A stretch of 8,406 nt of DNA from an uncultured Gemella sp. (GTDB lineage: Bacteria > Bacillota > Bacilli > Staphylococcales > Gemellaceae), in contig CAMYEU010000066.1 of NCBI GenBank assembly GCA_947254465.1, forward strand, positions 1 to 8,406, written 5' to 3'. Every line of letters begins with the position of its first letter. Within the stretch, counting starts at the first letter, position 1. Positions 7,818 to 8,406 of this stretch are shown one piece after another. Below the pieces are notes generated by a model. That model worked only from the letters and a program-made list of their open reading frames with translations. It made no database searches and was not told the DNA's origin. The translations under genes and the position numbers were made by a program.

Positions 7818-7994
7818 TTACTTTTTCTTATTTCCACTAAGTTTAACATTATTTTTAAAATAATGGCTATTTATCAACGAATCGTAAAGCACCCATTCCA
7901 TTTTCCTCTTACGAAGCTTTAGTATAATCGCATTAGATTTCCCTTCTTTTTTTGGTGAATAACCAACGTCTAATGGTACAATTTGTTTTGACAT
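7818..7994 (-). CDS. Small basic hypothetical protein (58 aa)
   Basis: I do not recognise this protein. It begins MSKQIVPLDVGYSPKKEG and ends SGNKKK. By my count it has 12 Lys and 2 Arg against 4 acidic residues, so it is strongly basic. There is no signal peptide, membrane helix or cysteine. The case for a real gene is its ribosome site: GGAGG at 8003-8007 lies 8 nt before the ATG at 7994. The in-frame ATG at 8009 overlaps that site and is unlikely to be used. It is bounded upstream by the terminator of the surface-protein gene, so it would need its own promoter in 7995-8095, where I see no good one. No clear terminator follows; a weak ACCC/GGGT hairpin lies just past the stop. It could be a nucleic-acid-binding small protein or a leftover fragment of a lost gene. 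Both are guesses. Confidence 0.55.
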   Translation of the reverse strand: MSKQIVPLDVGYSPKKEGKSNAIILKLRKRKMEWVLYDSLINSHYFKNNVKLSGNKKK

Positions 7995-8002
7995 TTTATC
8001 TT

Positions 8003-8007
8003 CCTCC
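8003..8007 (-). promoter_or_regulatory. Ribosome binding site of the 58-aa ORF
   Basis: GGAGG on the minus strand with an 8-nt spacer to the ATG at 7994. It is the main evidence that the small ORF is translated and that its start is 7994 rather than 8009. Confidence 0.6.
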
Positions 8008-8060
8008 ATTTTTTCTTTTATGTTTGTATTTTTGTTTCAAAGGTAGATACCTCGTTATTG

Positions 8061-8078
8061 GACGCTTACGACGCTTAC
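8061..8078 (+). repeat. Perfect tandem duplication of a 9-bp unit
   Basis: GACGCTTAC occurs twice back to back (8061-8069 and 8070-8078). It lies upstream of the 58-aa ORF and just beyond the surface-protein terminator. The unit is clearly more GC-rich than its surroundings. It could be an operator, a slippage duplication or chance. Confidence 0.75.
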
Positions 8079-8098
8079 AATCAATTTGACAAAGAACC

Positions 8099-8129
8099 AA
8101 AAAAGCCCTCGAAAAATATCGAGGGCTTT
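8099..8129 (-). terminator. Strong intrinsic terminator of the surface-protein gene
   Basis: Positions 8102-8112 (AAAGCCCTCGA) pair perfectly with 8119-8129 over 11 bp, closing a 6-nt loop. Read on the minus strand the stem runs into six Ts (8104-8099). It begins 34 nt after the surface-protein stop codon. The T-run is on the minus-strand side, which fixes the direction, though the structure may also stop some plus-strand readthrough. Confidence 0.9.
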
Positions 8130-8163
8130 CGACTATACTTAAAGATTTATTATAAACTTTAAA

Positions 8164-8406
8164 TTAGTTTTTGTCGTTTTTACGACGTCTTGCTGCTGCA
8201 AGTAATCCACCTAGGATTCCTAATCCTAATCCTGCTAATCCAGTATTAGTTTCAGTTGTACCTGTGTTAGCTAAACGTTTTGTTGGTTCAGCTGGTTTTG
8301 TTGGTACATTTGGTGTTACCTTACCTGGTGTTACTACTGGAACTTCTACAGCTGGTTTTCCTGGTTCTGTAATCTTACCTGTTCCTGGTACTTTACCTTC
8401 TGGTAA
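8164..8406 (-). CDS. C-terminal end of an LPXTG-like (LANTG) cell-wall-anchored surface protein, 5' truncated
   Basis: Only the last 80 residues are visible, with no stop up to the window edge. A Pro/Thr/Val/Lys-rich stalk (1-43, with repeated PGK, VTP and KPA-type words) would span the cell wall. It is followed by the sorting signal: LANTG at 45-49 (bases 8274-8260), a Gly/Leu/Ala-rich hydrophobic segment (57-72), and a positive tail RRRKNDKN. Sortase A would cleave between T and G and join the Thr to peptidoglycan. The motif has Ala where the canonical LPxTG has Pro. The part that would reveal the function (adhesin, enzyme or other) lies outside the window. A terminator follows 34 nt after the stop. 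Confidence 0.9.
   Translation of the reverse strand, partial: LPEGKVPGTGKITEPGKPAVEVPVVTPGKVTPNVPTKPAEPTKRLANTGTTETNTGLAGLGLGILGGLLAAARRRKNDKN

Noticed and set aside
7783..7820. GC-richer patch with a GGGT/ACCC hairpin after the 58-aa ORF
   Set aside because: The stem is only about 4 bp, there is no T-run on the minus strand, and the patch does not fold as a tRNA or known RNA.
1..8406. Mobile element, CRISPR array, prophage, toxin-antitoxin or defence system
   Set aside because: No transposase, integrase, spaced repeats, attachment sites or toxin-like pairs were found. All large genes are housekeeping or surface genes.

Overview
The window suggests a low-GC Bacillota (Firmicutes) of the class Bacilli. 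The DNA is strongly AT-rich and carries a PolC-type replicative polymerase, a recU-ponA pair, strong GGAGG-type ribosome binding sites and a sortase-anchored surface protein. The LAxTG anchor and overall style would fit Gemella or a relative. That genus call is an inference from memory, not something the sequence proves.

Layout. Positions 1-43 are not biological: they are an untrimmed Illumina Nextera P5-side adapter with a readable i5 index, so the real genome starts at 44. From 44 to 2528 (minus strand) lie the first 828 codons of polC, cut off by the contig end. A 309-bp AT-rich gap (2529-2837) holds a long imperfect hairpin that probably ends the proS transcript. proS (prolyl-tRNA synthetase, minus, 2838-4538) follows. 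The proS-polC order matches the conserved Bacilli arrangement. A roughly 400-bp intergenic region then separates proS from the divergent plus-strand pair recU (Holliday-junction resolvase, 4938-5513) and ponA (class A penicillin-binding protein, 5520-7709), with a recognisable -10 element on each side. ponA ends at a good intrinsic terminator. Facing it on the minus strand are a short, very basic unidentified ORF (7818-7994) and the C-terminal end of an LPXTG-like cell-wall protein (8164 to the window edge), which has its own strong terminator.

Functionally these are housekeeping genes: DNA replication (polC), translation (proS), recombination and chromosome segregation (recU), peptidoglycan synthesis (ponA) and a surface protein. 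recU and ponA form a tight operon, as in other Bacilli. I see no new defence, mobile or biosynthetic system.

The most interesting points are: a PolC whose PHP-domain metal ligands appear systematically replaced while the proofreading exonuclease motifs are intact; a KSG rather than KTG third transpeptidase motif in ponA; an unidentified 58-residue basic ORF; and the adapter contamination, which would add 14 spurious residues to PolC in automatic annotation. Several longest-ORF starts should be moved downstream, because their first ATG overlaps the Shine-Dalgarno sequence.
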